Notes under the pieces: generated by a model | What the model saw: only the letters and a program-made list of their open reading frames with translations | Database searches by the model: none | Told to the model about the DNA's origin: nothing | Program-made: the position numbers and the translations under genes | Shown: piece after piece, positions 53,591 to 64,000 of the stretch | How positions within the stretch are numbered: the stretch's first letter is position 1 | Layout: each line of letters begins with the position of its first letter | Assembly: GCA_949987705.1 (NCBI GenBank) | Contig: OX465281.1 | Location: 27,450,942 to 27,514,941, forward strand | Direction: 5' to 3' | DNA: 64,000 nt | Origin: Thereva unica | Lineage: Eukaryota; Arthropoda; Insecta; Diptera; Therevidae

Positions 53591-56500
53591 TGGCAGCGCT
53601 TAAAATTGCCTGCCCTTAGTAGCGCTCCGAATGTATCCCGCTGGGTAAGATTACCTGTGAATTGTACCCCAGAACAAACCATAAAACTTCCAAGCTAACC
53701 CTGCGCGAAAGCTCACCCAAGACACAAACGAACAACCAAAGCGTGAAAGCTCACCCCAGCCACCACTGAGTTCCCAAAAGCTCACTCACTCCACAGACTA
53801 CATCCACACAGAAGACGACAATCGATAACGCCGGAACCCTCATAGCTAAACTACTTATTACCAGTCTGCGTTCACGTACCCCCAGGTACGTTCAGGCGTT
53901 CACGTACCTCCTCAAGGGTTTTTCTACCAGATAATTGAAGTGCATGACTTCTCCCTACATATATCCGGCTAAGGTAATCCCCCTTTTCAAAACTGAAGAC
54001 AGATAAGTTTAAGCGAAACATTATTAACTTAAAACTTCCTCAGCTTCTTCAATGCTCATCTAATGACGTACAATTCCTTTATCATCAGCCATCCTTTTCA
54101 CGTTTAGCCGTCAAGTCCTGTATAAGATTGAAATGGAACTGACTACACCATCTCACATTCCGTCAAAATTCCACTCAATGTTTGTTTGTGTTTTTTGCAC
54201 TTCTCCATAAATAATTCTCTTTGAGTAATAAACTTGTGTCACTTTTATATAACTTACACCACGATGCCATCATCTCCTTTTCGCAACGTCGATTCACAAA
54301 CTACTTTACTGTCAACATTCGCAACGAAGGAGATTTTTTATAAAATAAAAAAAAACACCTACACATACTTATATGTATGAAAAGATGAAGGAAAATCCTT
54401 AAAATGTCTCACCAACTTTTCTAATTTTCCGTAAAGAGGGCCGAAGAAGTCCTATTGGCTGTAAGTCATCGTATGTGGTACCAACTGCCACTTTGCAATT
54501 CCATGACATAAAAGGCTTCGCCTCAATTCTAAATTGAATTTCATTTTTGCTACAGTGTCAAAATCAGCAACAACTGGAAGTTGGTGAAAGAAAAGTTTTA
54601 AGGGTGGCCTTATGGGGAAGAGGGGGTGGAAGGGAGGGGTGCAGGTGGGGTAGAAAACGACCTGAAGGGAAATCGTTTCTTTACAGGTTCCCATAGTGAA
54701 AATGGTTTTTCGTTGTAAATGATCATCACCAACCGACCGACCGACCTTCTTGGAAGCCCCTGGGTTTGAGTAGAGTTGGGAGTAGAGAGTGGAGTAGAGT
54801 AAAGGCCCCCACAATTTCCTGGAGCTGTTGATGTAGTGCATCCACTAGATGCCAAAAAGGGCGTGAACAGCTCGTAGATGTGAAAATGCTTGGAAAATGT
54901 TTTGCATAAACATGAGATTCAGATGTTACCGCTTTGTTATCCTTCTTCCATCCTCAGTTTACACTGGTACCAACCACTCTGAGTGCATGTTTAAATCGCA
55001 CATCGCCCTCTGTGCTGCCCCATTCCAAGTGGATGATAGAGAAGCCCCCTTAAACCCCCTTAAACCCCCTCAAACCCCCTTAAACCCCCTCAAACCCCCT
55101 TAAACCACCCCAAACCACCGAATGGCACATATGATAGAAACCCAAAAGAAAACGCTGGAAAAACTTCAATTTTCCACTTCTCCCAATAGACAGACACTGG
55201 GGGAGTCTGTCCCCACCCTCTGCTGTAGCACCACGCATCGTAACGCCGTCATACATTTATTCATGGTGGTGCTCACGGCTTGTGCAGTGTGAATGCCTTG
55301 ACACAGAAGAACGCTTTTGTTGGTACTTGGCGAACCTATACCGCTGGAGCCGCCACCCTTCTGGAGTCACCCTCGTTCATATCTTTTCATTTTATTTAAA
55401 TCCCGCCCGTCTGGTGTGTGTTTGTGGCGGAGCTGATGGGGCACTGTTCGATTCTGATCCCAAGGTTTCTGGTTACATTAGGGGCCCCCCAATCCCAGAC
55501 CCCATCATCATCAGGCCCTGATATCGCATTTTGTGGCTCCGGTTCTCGGATGGAACTTGCTACTATACACTCCCCTGATAAGAGGGCGCTGGAGAGTGGG
55601 GATTTCAGTATATTGGAGCGACAGTCAGCCCCCGTCCGATTGGCTGACAGTTGGGTATGGCGATTGCTTTTCATATTTTTCTTCGACTTCCGGTTCGAAA
55701 ATTCCTGTTTTCCTAAATAAAAGACTCGAAAATGCGATGAGCTGGATTTTGTGTCAATCTAGCCGGCTCCCGGGGAGGGCGGCCAGCATGCATGGCTGGT
55801 ACATCGTTCGAACTGGGGCGGCCGATATGAAAAATGTGAATATTTTATTTGACCACATTTTCATCATTCTGACTCCGTGCCAATCGATTTGAATAAAGTT
55901 TCCTTTCACAGTTCGCCCACCATTCACTGAGGGAAAAATTCAAATTCCGGGCGAAAGGAGCGTGAGAAATCGCCCAGTCGTTCATGAAAACTTTATTAAC
56001 GTGCTCACTTTTCTCGTAGTGAATATGGATATCAAAACGAATGTTTATCAACCTGAAGATCCACGGCAATTGTCCAACCTCCCTCTAGGCCAAATCATTT
56101 AATCTGGGACACTATAGACAAACATAAGCTAATCTCCGTATCCATTTGCGGCCATTAAATTTCGGTCCTTTTGTCATTGGCACAACGAACCAATTCCAGA
56201 TTTATTGCAAGGGACACGAGGGCCACTCGAACATGTCCAAATGAACCTAATTAAGTACCGACGGTAGCGCAAATGTCAGATTTGTGTCGAACTACCGGTC
56301 GAAATTGCCATATACAAGCCCCAAATACTGCAGAGACAGTTTTGGTCCAATCGGCTGGTGGTAGATGAATTTCCGCATGAAAAGTCACGAAATGGTTTAA
56401 GCCACTACACTCCAATCCTCATCTGGATTTTGCTATCTTGCCGTGATTTGAATAAACCCGGGGTAAAGGTGTGGGCGCGACGGCGGCGGGTGAGATCAAA

Positions 56501-56990
56501 GCTTTCGGATTGATTTCAAATGACACAAAGTGAAGCCCACCGGCCAATAAATTTCCAACGTCAGAAAAGAAAACACGAGCGCTTCCGTCCGTGGCGTTTG
56601 ATTTCGTGGCTATCGGAGATTTATTTTCGAGGAGTGATGGATCTGGAAATCTCGACGCCAGGGAAGTCTTTGATTTAGTCAATTATGTTTTGGGGATTTC
56701 TTTCACTTCAAGGGACAAAATTCTGGAGCTGAAATAGACCTTAAAGGGTGCCGAAAAGCTGCCGAACCATCAATCATAGTGTGATCCATAGACTTGATAA
56801 ATAACTTGATTATGGCGAAACTTTGGTAGAGAAAATTTAAATAAAAGTGAGATGAGAGAAAACTTAATCGAAATCTTGTGTTCTTAACCAACCTGTACCC
56901 TGCAAATTTTGGCCTGCCTAACAGAAAGTGAAATTAAGGTTCGTTATTGTGAATAGACAAGAGATCCTTAATCTGATCTTAACTAACACA
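53591..56990. other. Stretch without recognisable gene; 11-bp tandem repeat inside
   Basis: 55046-55115 contains six to seven units of CCCCYTTAAAC (or CCCCTCAAAC variants). Otherwise only chance frames. Confidence 0.5.
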
Positions 56991-56991
56991 A

Positions 56992-57060
56992 TCCGGCCTT
57001 GGTGGCCTAGTAGTCTAACGAACCTGACTGCCATTCTAGTGGTCTGTGGTTCGATTCCAA
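56992..57060 (+). repeat. tRNA-like head of a SINE, second copy
   Basis: A-box-like TGGCCTAGTAGTCTAACG (57003-57020) and a perfect B box GGTTCGATTCC (57048-57058). The acceptor stem does not pair. Layout and wording (CCTAG…, …CCAT…, GGTTCGATTC) resemble 2831-2900, though the downstream parts differ. Confidence 0.55.
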
Positions 57061-57739
57061 TTCACGAAATCATTCTTCGCTTTTTCAATTTTCGCATTTA
57101 GATGAAGGAAAAGGTGATAAGGAATCTTGCTTGCCTTCGTTCTTGCCTTCGCAAGGAAGTCTCCTGCCTCCTATTATTCAGTCAAACAGTGTTCTGTCGC
57201 GGCAGTAAACTATGCTAGTTTCCATTTCTTGTACGTTTATAGTGGCAACGAGTGTTAAAGAAAAAAATTGTGAGTCAAACCAACACAGGAAACCCGTCAT
57301 GGTACCAGGGCGGGTTGTTTGTTTTTTGGGCACACTTTAGGGGAAATAATTTATTTTGGAACTGGCATTGCATTGCACTTGCATTGGATTTCAATAATAT
57401 TGATTTTATTGTATTATTTTGACTTGATTGTATTATCTTGACCAGAGAGAAATACATGATGAGATAGTAGCGGGCGAAATACTTTGCCTCGGAACTTCTG
57501 GTTTTTTTCATGTGCCTTACATCCTCCCATAGGTACTCCGCATCCACCCTGACGGTGAGGTCAATGTTTACGGAATTCTTGCTTTAGTCCCTTATTTTTT
57601 GGCGATAATTCTATCACACGAGAAATTGCAATAAAAGAAAGAACGGGCGTATTGAGTGAGCGAGTCGAGCTAGCGCGAAGTGCTCGACGGGTGGGTGAAC
57701 GCTGCTACTCGCAGATCGCTTCGCCGACTTATATGAACT

Positions 57740-57840
57740 ACGCAAAGATGAACCGAATAATTCGGCCGAATGTTCGGTTTGGTACATTTTTGACCGAATT
57801 TTCGGCCGAATATTCGTATTCGGTCGAACCCATATTCGGC
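57740..57840. repeat. Cluster of TTCGG/CCGAA motifs
   Basis: About ten TTCGG or CCGAA pentamers in 90 bases, many in inverted pairs (TTCGGCCGAA occurs twice). Function unknown. Confidence 0.6.
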
Positions 57841-58094
57841 GCATCTCTAAAAATAACCATTATTGAGATCAGTGGCAATGAGGATATTGGCATTTTTGGT
57901 TCCACTTATTTATTTATGTGTTATCGGCAGCCCCCCCCCTCTGGTGAGATGTCGTGAGATTTGGCTTGACTCCCTCCCCCATCTAATCACTAATGAGGTT
58001 TTTCAAATTTTAAAAAATCTCTAGTATTTACATAACCACAGCAAATCGGGCTGGTCGTGTGCAAGATTTTATTTGAGATAACTGATAATGTAGA

Positions 58095-58385
58095 CTTCTT
58101 CATCTTTTTCTTCTTTCTTTAACGGCTAAAAAGCCGGGATCCGGTCTTGGCGTCTCGCAACTGTTCTCTGCACCGGCCCCGATTCTGCGCCGATGTCAAC
58201 CAGTTTGACATCCCTAAGCTCTGCGCGTCCTGGTTTACACCATCCTTCCAGCGAAGGTTGGGTCTCCCTCGCTGGCGCACCCTATAGGTCTTACTACTCC
58301 TGACTAACTCCTTCTTACCTATCCTCTGTTCCACTCTCTTTTCCGCTTGTAATGAACACACAACTACCAGAACGTTATCACTCAC
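58095..58385 (-). pseudogene. RTE-like retrotransposon C-terminal fragment
   Basis: The minus-strand frame shows a RVRQRGRPNLRWKDGVNQD block, then LGMSNWLTSAQNRGRCREQL and AKTGSRL, the usual C-terminus of insect RTE-type RT proteins. A short AAGAAAGAAGAAAAAG tail follows at about 58110-58095. Only this 3' end is present. Confidence 0.65.
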
Positions 58386-59603
58386 TCGACAAGAATTTCA
58401 TTACGATAAAATTTGGCGTATGCCTTCCTGTATTTCTATATTCTAAAGGCTTTTTCGCGATTCAGTTCTACTTGGTTCGTACGCTGCAGTATTCGCGAAG
58501 TCGCGCGTTTAGCTGGCCGTTGGCGGCTTAGCAATCTACTACTATGCTACTTTCTGGAGTTTGTGTAGGATCTTAAGGCTTCCATTTACACATAGGTCGC
58601 CGGCAGGCCATGGCCTGAAAGTTTTCGCCTTGAGGCCAAATATTACCACACATGCACCGGCCGCTAACTGTATGGGGCCTGCAGCCCAAGAAAACTGACA
58701 AAAATCTTTATGTGTTTGGGCATTTATCGGCAGTTCGTGCCTGAAGATCTATACTTCTATTCACTCTCAAGCCGTGAATTCACGGCACAAATTCACGCCA
58801 TATCCCCTTGAAAAGGAAAGCAAGGCGCGAGCTAGGCGAGAAAACCATCCGCGTACGCGTTCGCGCCTTTTCGCGTGTGTTCACTGCGTGAGTCTAGAGC
58901 TCCTTGAAGTTTTCGTTGAGGCCATGAATATTTTTGCACTTGAATTACGTGAGATTGAGTGAGATTCGGCTCGACCCCCTGGCCCAAAACGCCTCATGTA
59001 ATTAATGGACGACCCCTTAGCAATTATTTTTTACAAAATATTATATGAACAAAAATTTTAAGCTTACATTAACTTATGAAGTGTAAATACATACTAAACA
59101 AATTTCAAAATTTCAAAAACTGCGTTCTTCATAAAACAAAGAAATAAACAAGAGAATTAACGGGTTTCTTTTCTTTTTCGAACAAACGCTCGCAATCGAA
59201 AATATCTCGACACATGTTTTTCCTTTTAGTTTTTTTGAGTTTCTGAAAGTTTAATTTAAGTGTTGCCGCAATAAAATCAGAAGTGCCAGAACTTTTGGGT
59301 TCGACTGAGTTCAGGCGAGCCGTGACAGGTAAACAAACTAATGGTAAATAGCTTAAATGTACTTCATCCAATGGTACACACGTGTTATGTACTCAAACCA
59401 AATACAATCTGAAAGAGAATCAACAATTTTCAAAATTCTTATGTCAAGCTAAAGAGTGCTAAATGTGAGAGTGGCGTGACAATTGAAAAAAAAAATTTAA
59501 ATAAAAATCCCACCCTGGTACCACGACGTTTTTTCTTTCTTGGAGAATTACGAAATTTTTTAGGAGGAAGAAAACGACCAAAGGGTGTCATTAGCATACA
59601 CAA

Positions 59604-59702
59604 TAGACCGGTTCTTGTTAGTTTGTGTAGGTCAAGCAGCATTGGACGTGGTTAGTACTTAGTTGGGGGACCGCTGAGTAAAACGACAACAGCGTTTGGA
59701 AT
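59604..59702 (+). repeat. 5S rRNA-derived SINE-like repeat, copy 3
   Basis: GACCGGTTCTTGTTAG, GGTCAAGCAGCATTGGACGT and GGTTAGTACTTAGTTGGGGG correspond to 5S rRNA from the middle to near the 3' end. The following ACGACAACAGCGTTTGGAA matches the region after copy 1, so the repeat unit extends past the 5S part. Confidence 0.7.
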
Positions 59703-62168
59703 GGTCTATGCCGATGCGGATTCATTTGGAGATGTTCACCTGATTAAAAATAGAATTCGCCCGCACTTGGCTTATTTATCTTGAGCTAATGGTTCTTTGA
59801 AACCGGGTTCTTATCATTCCTATACAGAAACGGAACTACTAATTTGTGTAGGTGACCAATGGAATGTCTAAACTTGGTGCGGGCGGGTAGCTCCCTTCTT
59901 TTGCTGCAAATCGTATTTTACGCAGGATTGCTCTTTCTTACCAGGGGTTCCCCACTCTCGATAATAATCAGACATGAAATAAACTTCACAGAATAACTGA
60001 TTGAACAACAAAATTATTACGTTTGTACCTCGTGCTAATTTGCATCTCCTTACAGCACAAAACCCGTCTTCAATAACACAAAACCGGGTACAAAACCCTG
60101 AAATTTTTCCCCGAATCCTTGCGAATGGAATTCATTTTATTCATGCTTGACTTTTCGGTATTCAGGGTAAATCCCTTTAAATCCTTGCGAAAGTTTGCAT
60201 CGTTGGGCAAGTTGAAGCTGTGCTGTTCTGATAAACATCTTAAAGCAATCAAATTACCGTTGGTCTGTTTTCCTGGGTACCTATTCAGCCAACAAGTCTT
60301 CAGGTATAAGAGGAGTTCCTTGGAAGGGAATCTTATCAACAGAGACTTTGTTTGCATAAATGCATTCAGATAGTCGCTGGGATATGACGTGTCTATTTGT
60401 GCAATGTGCAGTTGCCTTTGGGGTGCAGCTGACATTTATACCAATTAAAATGGCATTACTCCTTGCCAAACACAAGGGACTGGGGTGGGGGAGGGCAAAC
60501 AAAGGGGTTATCTGGTGTCTCTCCCTTTCTATCACCCTCTGTGCACCGCGCGCTCTGAATGCATTCAATTTTAGCACAGACGACATATCCTTTGTAAGCT
60601 CGGATTTTTACTATAACGACCTAAGGATATAGTACACCGTTGCTGTGCAGAATCAACCTACTTAAGGAGCAGATGAAGACTGGATTTGACACTATTCTCA
60701 CAATTTCGACGTGTTAACAGCGACTTCATTGTTGTCTACTTCTGCTCCAAGATGTGCAGGAGCATATATTCACGCGGCACGTATTCTGGGGCTTATGCAC
60801 GATTGTTGAACAGAAAAAAAGGAGGACTGAATGTCTAAGGACTCCTTTGGCGGCGCTCCCGGCAGCACGAAAGATCCTTTGTACAAGTGTTGCGCTACTG
60901 TGCGCCAAGCTCACGCGAATCCGGAGATCATTTTCGCATTCCGAATTGTGAGGATTTTGGATTTGCAGTTAAGCCCACATCTACTTAGCGGAAACCTATG
61001 AAGATTCGTCTCCGTCACATCCTTGCTGCTGAGCGCGCACACACCCTGTTCGGCTCCCCTGTCCGGATGGCACGGCTATGGCATATCCTTCCGCATATCC
61101 AGGCCGGGCTGGAGCCAGCGAAAGCTGAAAATTTCATTTGCATATTTATGGGCGCATGTTTTATTAACAAAACGAATACCTTTTGCGCTTTTGCTGTTTC
61201 AGCATCGAGTGAGCACCAGCCAGAAACTGCACAGAGGTCCTCTTTTCGCCCTAACTTTATCTGGCGGGGACAGTGGCAATACATCGCACACACCCACACT
61301 ATTATATACGAGTAGATACCTCAGAGTCGCGAGAGGTGTGCCATCCTCCAGCTCAGACCAAAAGTGATACTTGAAAGGAAATTAAGTTGGCCCTGAGAGC
61401 TTTAAGACGCCTGCCTCTGACGGGACTGCCATCTAGTGGCGGCATAAAAGGTGGCAAGGCCTTAAAGTGCATGAAATTCAATTTTGCCCCACAGAGATTT
61501 GACTTTGTCCTATTTCACTGGATTTGCCACAGTGCAGCCTGACAGCACGGGGGTGCCGGGCAGGCACGACTTTGGGGATGCCGGAAGTCAGATGGAATTT
61601 TGGATAATTGATGAAATTTATGCAAATTGCCTTATGAAGAGTTGCAGGAAACTTTTGCTAATTGAAAAATTCATTGTTGATGATTCGTACCTGGGAGATT
61701 CTTTTTTCAAAGTGGAAATTCACTTTAATTCATTAAAAATTCGAATTCGAATTCGCAAAAGTTAAAATAGATTAAGGGAAGGCTGCGTTCGGCAACGTCA
61801 TTTGCAGGGTAGTAGACGCAACTCATTTGTTTGGTATTGCAGTCAGGTGTTCGGAATCATCAAATTTTCAGCGCTTGCTTTTGTAAAACTAGTCACTTCT
61901 GCAAACTGCATCAGTCAATACGCAGTTGATTGACGGTCATTTGACGATACCGAAAGCAGCCGAAGTCTAGGGGATGCATGAGGAGAAGGCAAGTAATCTC
62001 CCAGGGGCGGCGCTTTCATTGGTGCGAATGGTGCACTTGCACCGGGCGCAGTTTGTCAGGGGCGCAAAAAAAATTAAAACTTTCAACAAAAAAAAAATTG
62101 AAAAGAATACTCACGGATTCAAGAAATTAAACAACTTTACCCAATTTCTGTCCCTGTACTTTCCCATG
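59703..62168. other. Stretch without recognisable gene
   Basis: Opposing overlapping frames at 60.1-61.3 kb carry no domain I recognise. Confidence 0.4.
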
Positions 62169-62495
62169 GACCGGTTCTACACATTCAACTTTGCATTCCA
62201 CTTTTTGACGTTCAATTTTTTTTTCTCTTTCACTCCAATGCAAAGTTTGAAACAGACTAGAGTTGAAAGGAAAATGGAAAGCAGCTCAGAATGGAATGGA
62301 AATTTGCGTTCAACTTTTGTGTTTTCGTTCAACATTTTTATGAGTGTGCGAATATGTATGAATATGAGTGTACACGGATAGCAGTGACAGCCGAGCCTTT
62401 CGATTTTCTTCTTGAAAAGTTGAAAATGTGTAGACACGAGCAACAGAATTGAACGTCAAAAAGCAGAATGCAAAATTGAATGTGTAGAACCGGTC
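62169..62495. mobile_element. 327-bp MITE with ATG target duplication
   Basis: The arms of about 50 bp are inverted copies starting GACCGGTTCTACACATTCAA on both sides, with a few mismatches. ATG flanks the left (62166-62168) and right (62496-62498) ends. A partial extra copy of the TIR (TGTGTAGACACGAG) lies at about 62427. There is no coding capacity. Confidence 0.75.
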
Positions 62496-62819
62496 ATGTA
62501 AGATAAAACGGAGGAATTTCACTTCTCCTCGTGCAGGCAGTTTCCAGAGATCCAAGTGAGAGAAAAATCTCTCATTTATTTGGAGCACTTTTTGTAAATT
62601 CTGTAAAAAGCACCATATTCACTTACACAAAGAAAAATTTTTCCGATGGCTCTGAATTGTTTATTGCGGTTTACCATGATTGATATAAATTTGAGGGCGC
62701 TGTTGCTGCACTTTTAAATTCTGTTTCAAATCATTGTTAAAAGAGGTAAATGAACGAAATGAGAAGAGAAAAACTCCTTGCGGCGAGAACTTTCCTTTAA
62801 CTGCCCTTTTTTCACTGGC

Positions 62820-63160
62820 CTCAGTTCAATAAAGTTCAATTCATTCTGTATTAGTGGCTTCACACCGACTGGCATGTTCAGTTCATGCTTGAAACAGTCT
62901 GTTGCTTTCTCGCCAGAAGTTAGAAATGCAAAAGCTCACTGGAATGACATTTCATTGTTCCTGTTGATTACGCTCTTTTAGTGAGCTTTTACTGTCAATC
63001 TCAATTTCATGTTCTGTTTGGCGAACTTAGGCTTTATTATTGTCTGAATTCAATATGTGAAACTGTATGGGAACTCAGGGAAAAGTTGAAGTTCAGTACA
63101 TCAATTCGCTCGAATTTGCGCAATTCGCTAGGGAACCCAGCCAGGTTCACAAGGGCTAAT
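62820..63160. repeat. Dispersed repeat, related to 34310-34530
   Basis: Ordered, diverged blocks shared with the earlier copy, for example GGAATGACATTTCATTGTTC and ATTCAATATGTGAAACTG. No coding domain. Confidence 0.45.
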
Positions 63161-64000
63161 CAACAAAAATTGGTTGTAATCATCCATTCCCTTCTCAAAT
63201 TCGATGAAGAATCGCACGGGGTTTCACAAGAATCAACTTTTCCATCAAACTATAAGTTTGAATGCTTTAGCTTGTTGTTGTTGCCTTTAAATATTAATAA
63301 TTCTCCCTTCTGCCATCCCTTTTCCTTTCTCCTAGCAAAAAGGAGACAAAAAACCACAAAAACTACACAGATGTCAAAAAGTTGATTCAAAGGAATTCAG
63401 AGCTTTAAAAAATCTGCAGCCGTCGTTTCGCTTACTCTCTTCTCCGCAAACGACGTTTTCAGCAGATTTTTGTTGGTTGGATGTTGACCCATGTGAAACT
63501 TGCTATCTATGGATCATTTTTTTATGCTATACCAGAGTGCCCAATTTGGATGCGGCCAGTAAAACTCACCATACAACTACATGTAAACGCCCTGTGCGTG
63601 AGCCCCCTTTGAAATGCTCGAGCTCATCCCAGTTTCTCAGAATTTTGTCTACTTTTGAAATTTTCACTTTTTTTCCAGGGTTTCTTAGAATTTCTGATAG
63701 TTTTGTAGTCGTCGGGATTTTCTGAAATTTAAAGAGGACGACTTTTCAATAGTTTTTTAGCATGTCGCAAAATATTTCATTTGAGGGATTCCCGGATATT
63801 TTCAGGTTTGGGGAGTTTTCTACCATGTGTGATAAAATTTACATTTATATGAATTGCACATTACATTTATTACATTAATTATTAGTCACAACGAATTATT
63901 ACTCTGATTATTTACATTAAACTTATATCTAATCTTATTAATAATAATAATAATAGTGTTACCCTTCTAACACAAAAGGCGCACTTCTATGCTAGGGAAA
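63161..64000. other. Stretch without recognisable gene
   Basis: AT-rich, with a short TAATAATAA run near 63938-63952. Nothing else was seen. Confidence 0.4.

Noticed and set aside
1..64000. CRISPR arrays, operons or phage-like systems
   Set aside because: No repeat-spacer structure and no bacterial gene organisation; the window is eukaryotic.

Overview
This window looks like repeat-rich, non-coding DNA from an arthropod nuclear genome, most likely an insect and perhaps a dipteran with a large genome. The reasons are spliced transposon genes with GT..AG introns, the mix of BEL/Pao, LOA-, R1-, Jockey- and RTE-like retroelements with PIF/Harbinger and Transib DNA transposons, 5S- and tRNA-derived SINE-like repeats, and no operon structure. 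I could not recognise a convincing host protein-coding gene. The species is not determinable by eye.

Layout. 1-14 kb: a Jockey/CR1-like reverse-transcriptase remnant split by a 250-bp TIR element with a reconstructable empty site, a tRNA-like SINE head, an RTE-like 3' fragment, a TA-flanked TIR element (4097-4550), a Harbinger-derived MITE (8992-9362), a minus-strand endonuclease remnant (9.76-10.39 kb) and a 5S-rRNA-like repeat. 14008-23709: a complete minus-strand BEL/Pao LTR retrotransposon with 1999-bp LTRs that look identical, CCATA target duplications, a tRNA-Tyr-type primer site, gag and pol; pol carries two frame breaks. 25.2-25.7 kb: GTTGGN minisatellite. 26.1-26.6 kb: R1-like RT remnant. 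27144-30770: a PIF/Harbinger transposon whose DDE transposase (2 exons) and Myb/SANT-like partner (3 exons) both read open after splicing; it is the likely source of the 371-bp MITE at 9 kb.

32-34 kb: a tRNA-Lys-like pseudogene and a TTA-flanked MITE. 34.78-40.30 kb: a nested pair. A 5'-truncated LOA-like non-LTR retrotransposon with a 16-bp target duplication carries in its 3' UTR a Transib transposon (37457-40232) with a 5-bp CAATG duplication. The Transib ends start with CACAGTG, the V(D)J recombination-signal heptamer, followed by nonamer-like A-rich blocks after 23 and 14 bp. Its transposase is RAG1-related and carries one stop and one frameshift.

41-64 kb: an R1-like fragment, a dispersed repeat, GC-rich degenerate tandem repeats, a minus-strand RTE with target duplication (46858-48422), two more 5S-like repeats, a probable Helentron (49.25-51.08 kb) containing a 0.9-kb TTGTTTTTG satellite beside an endonuclease fragment, a broken CXC-domain gene, a second tRNA-like SINE head, an RTE 3' end and a 327-bp MITE with an ATG duplication. 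The rest shows no recognisable gene.
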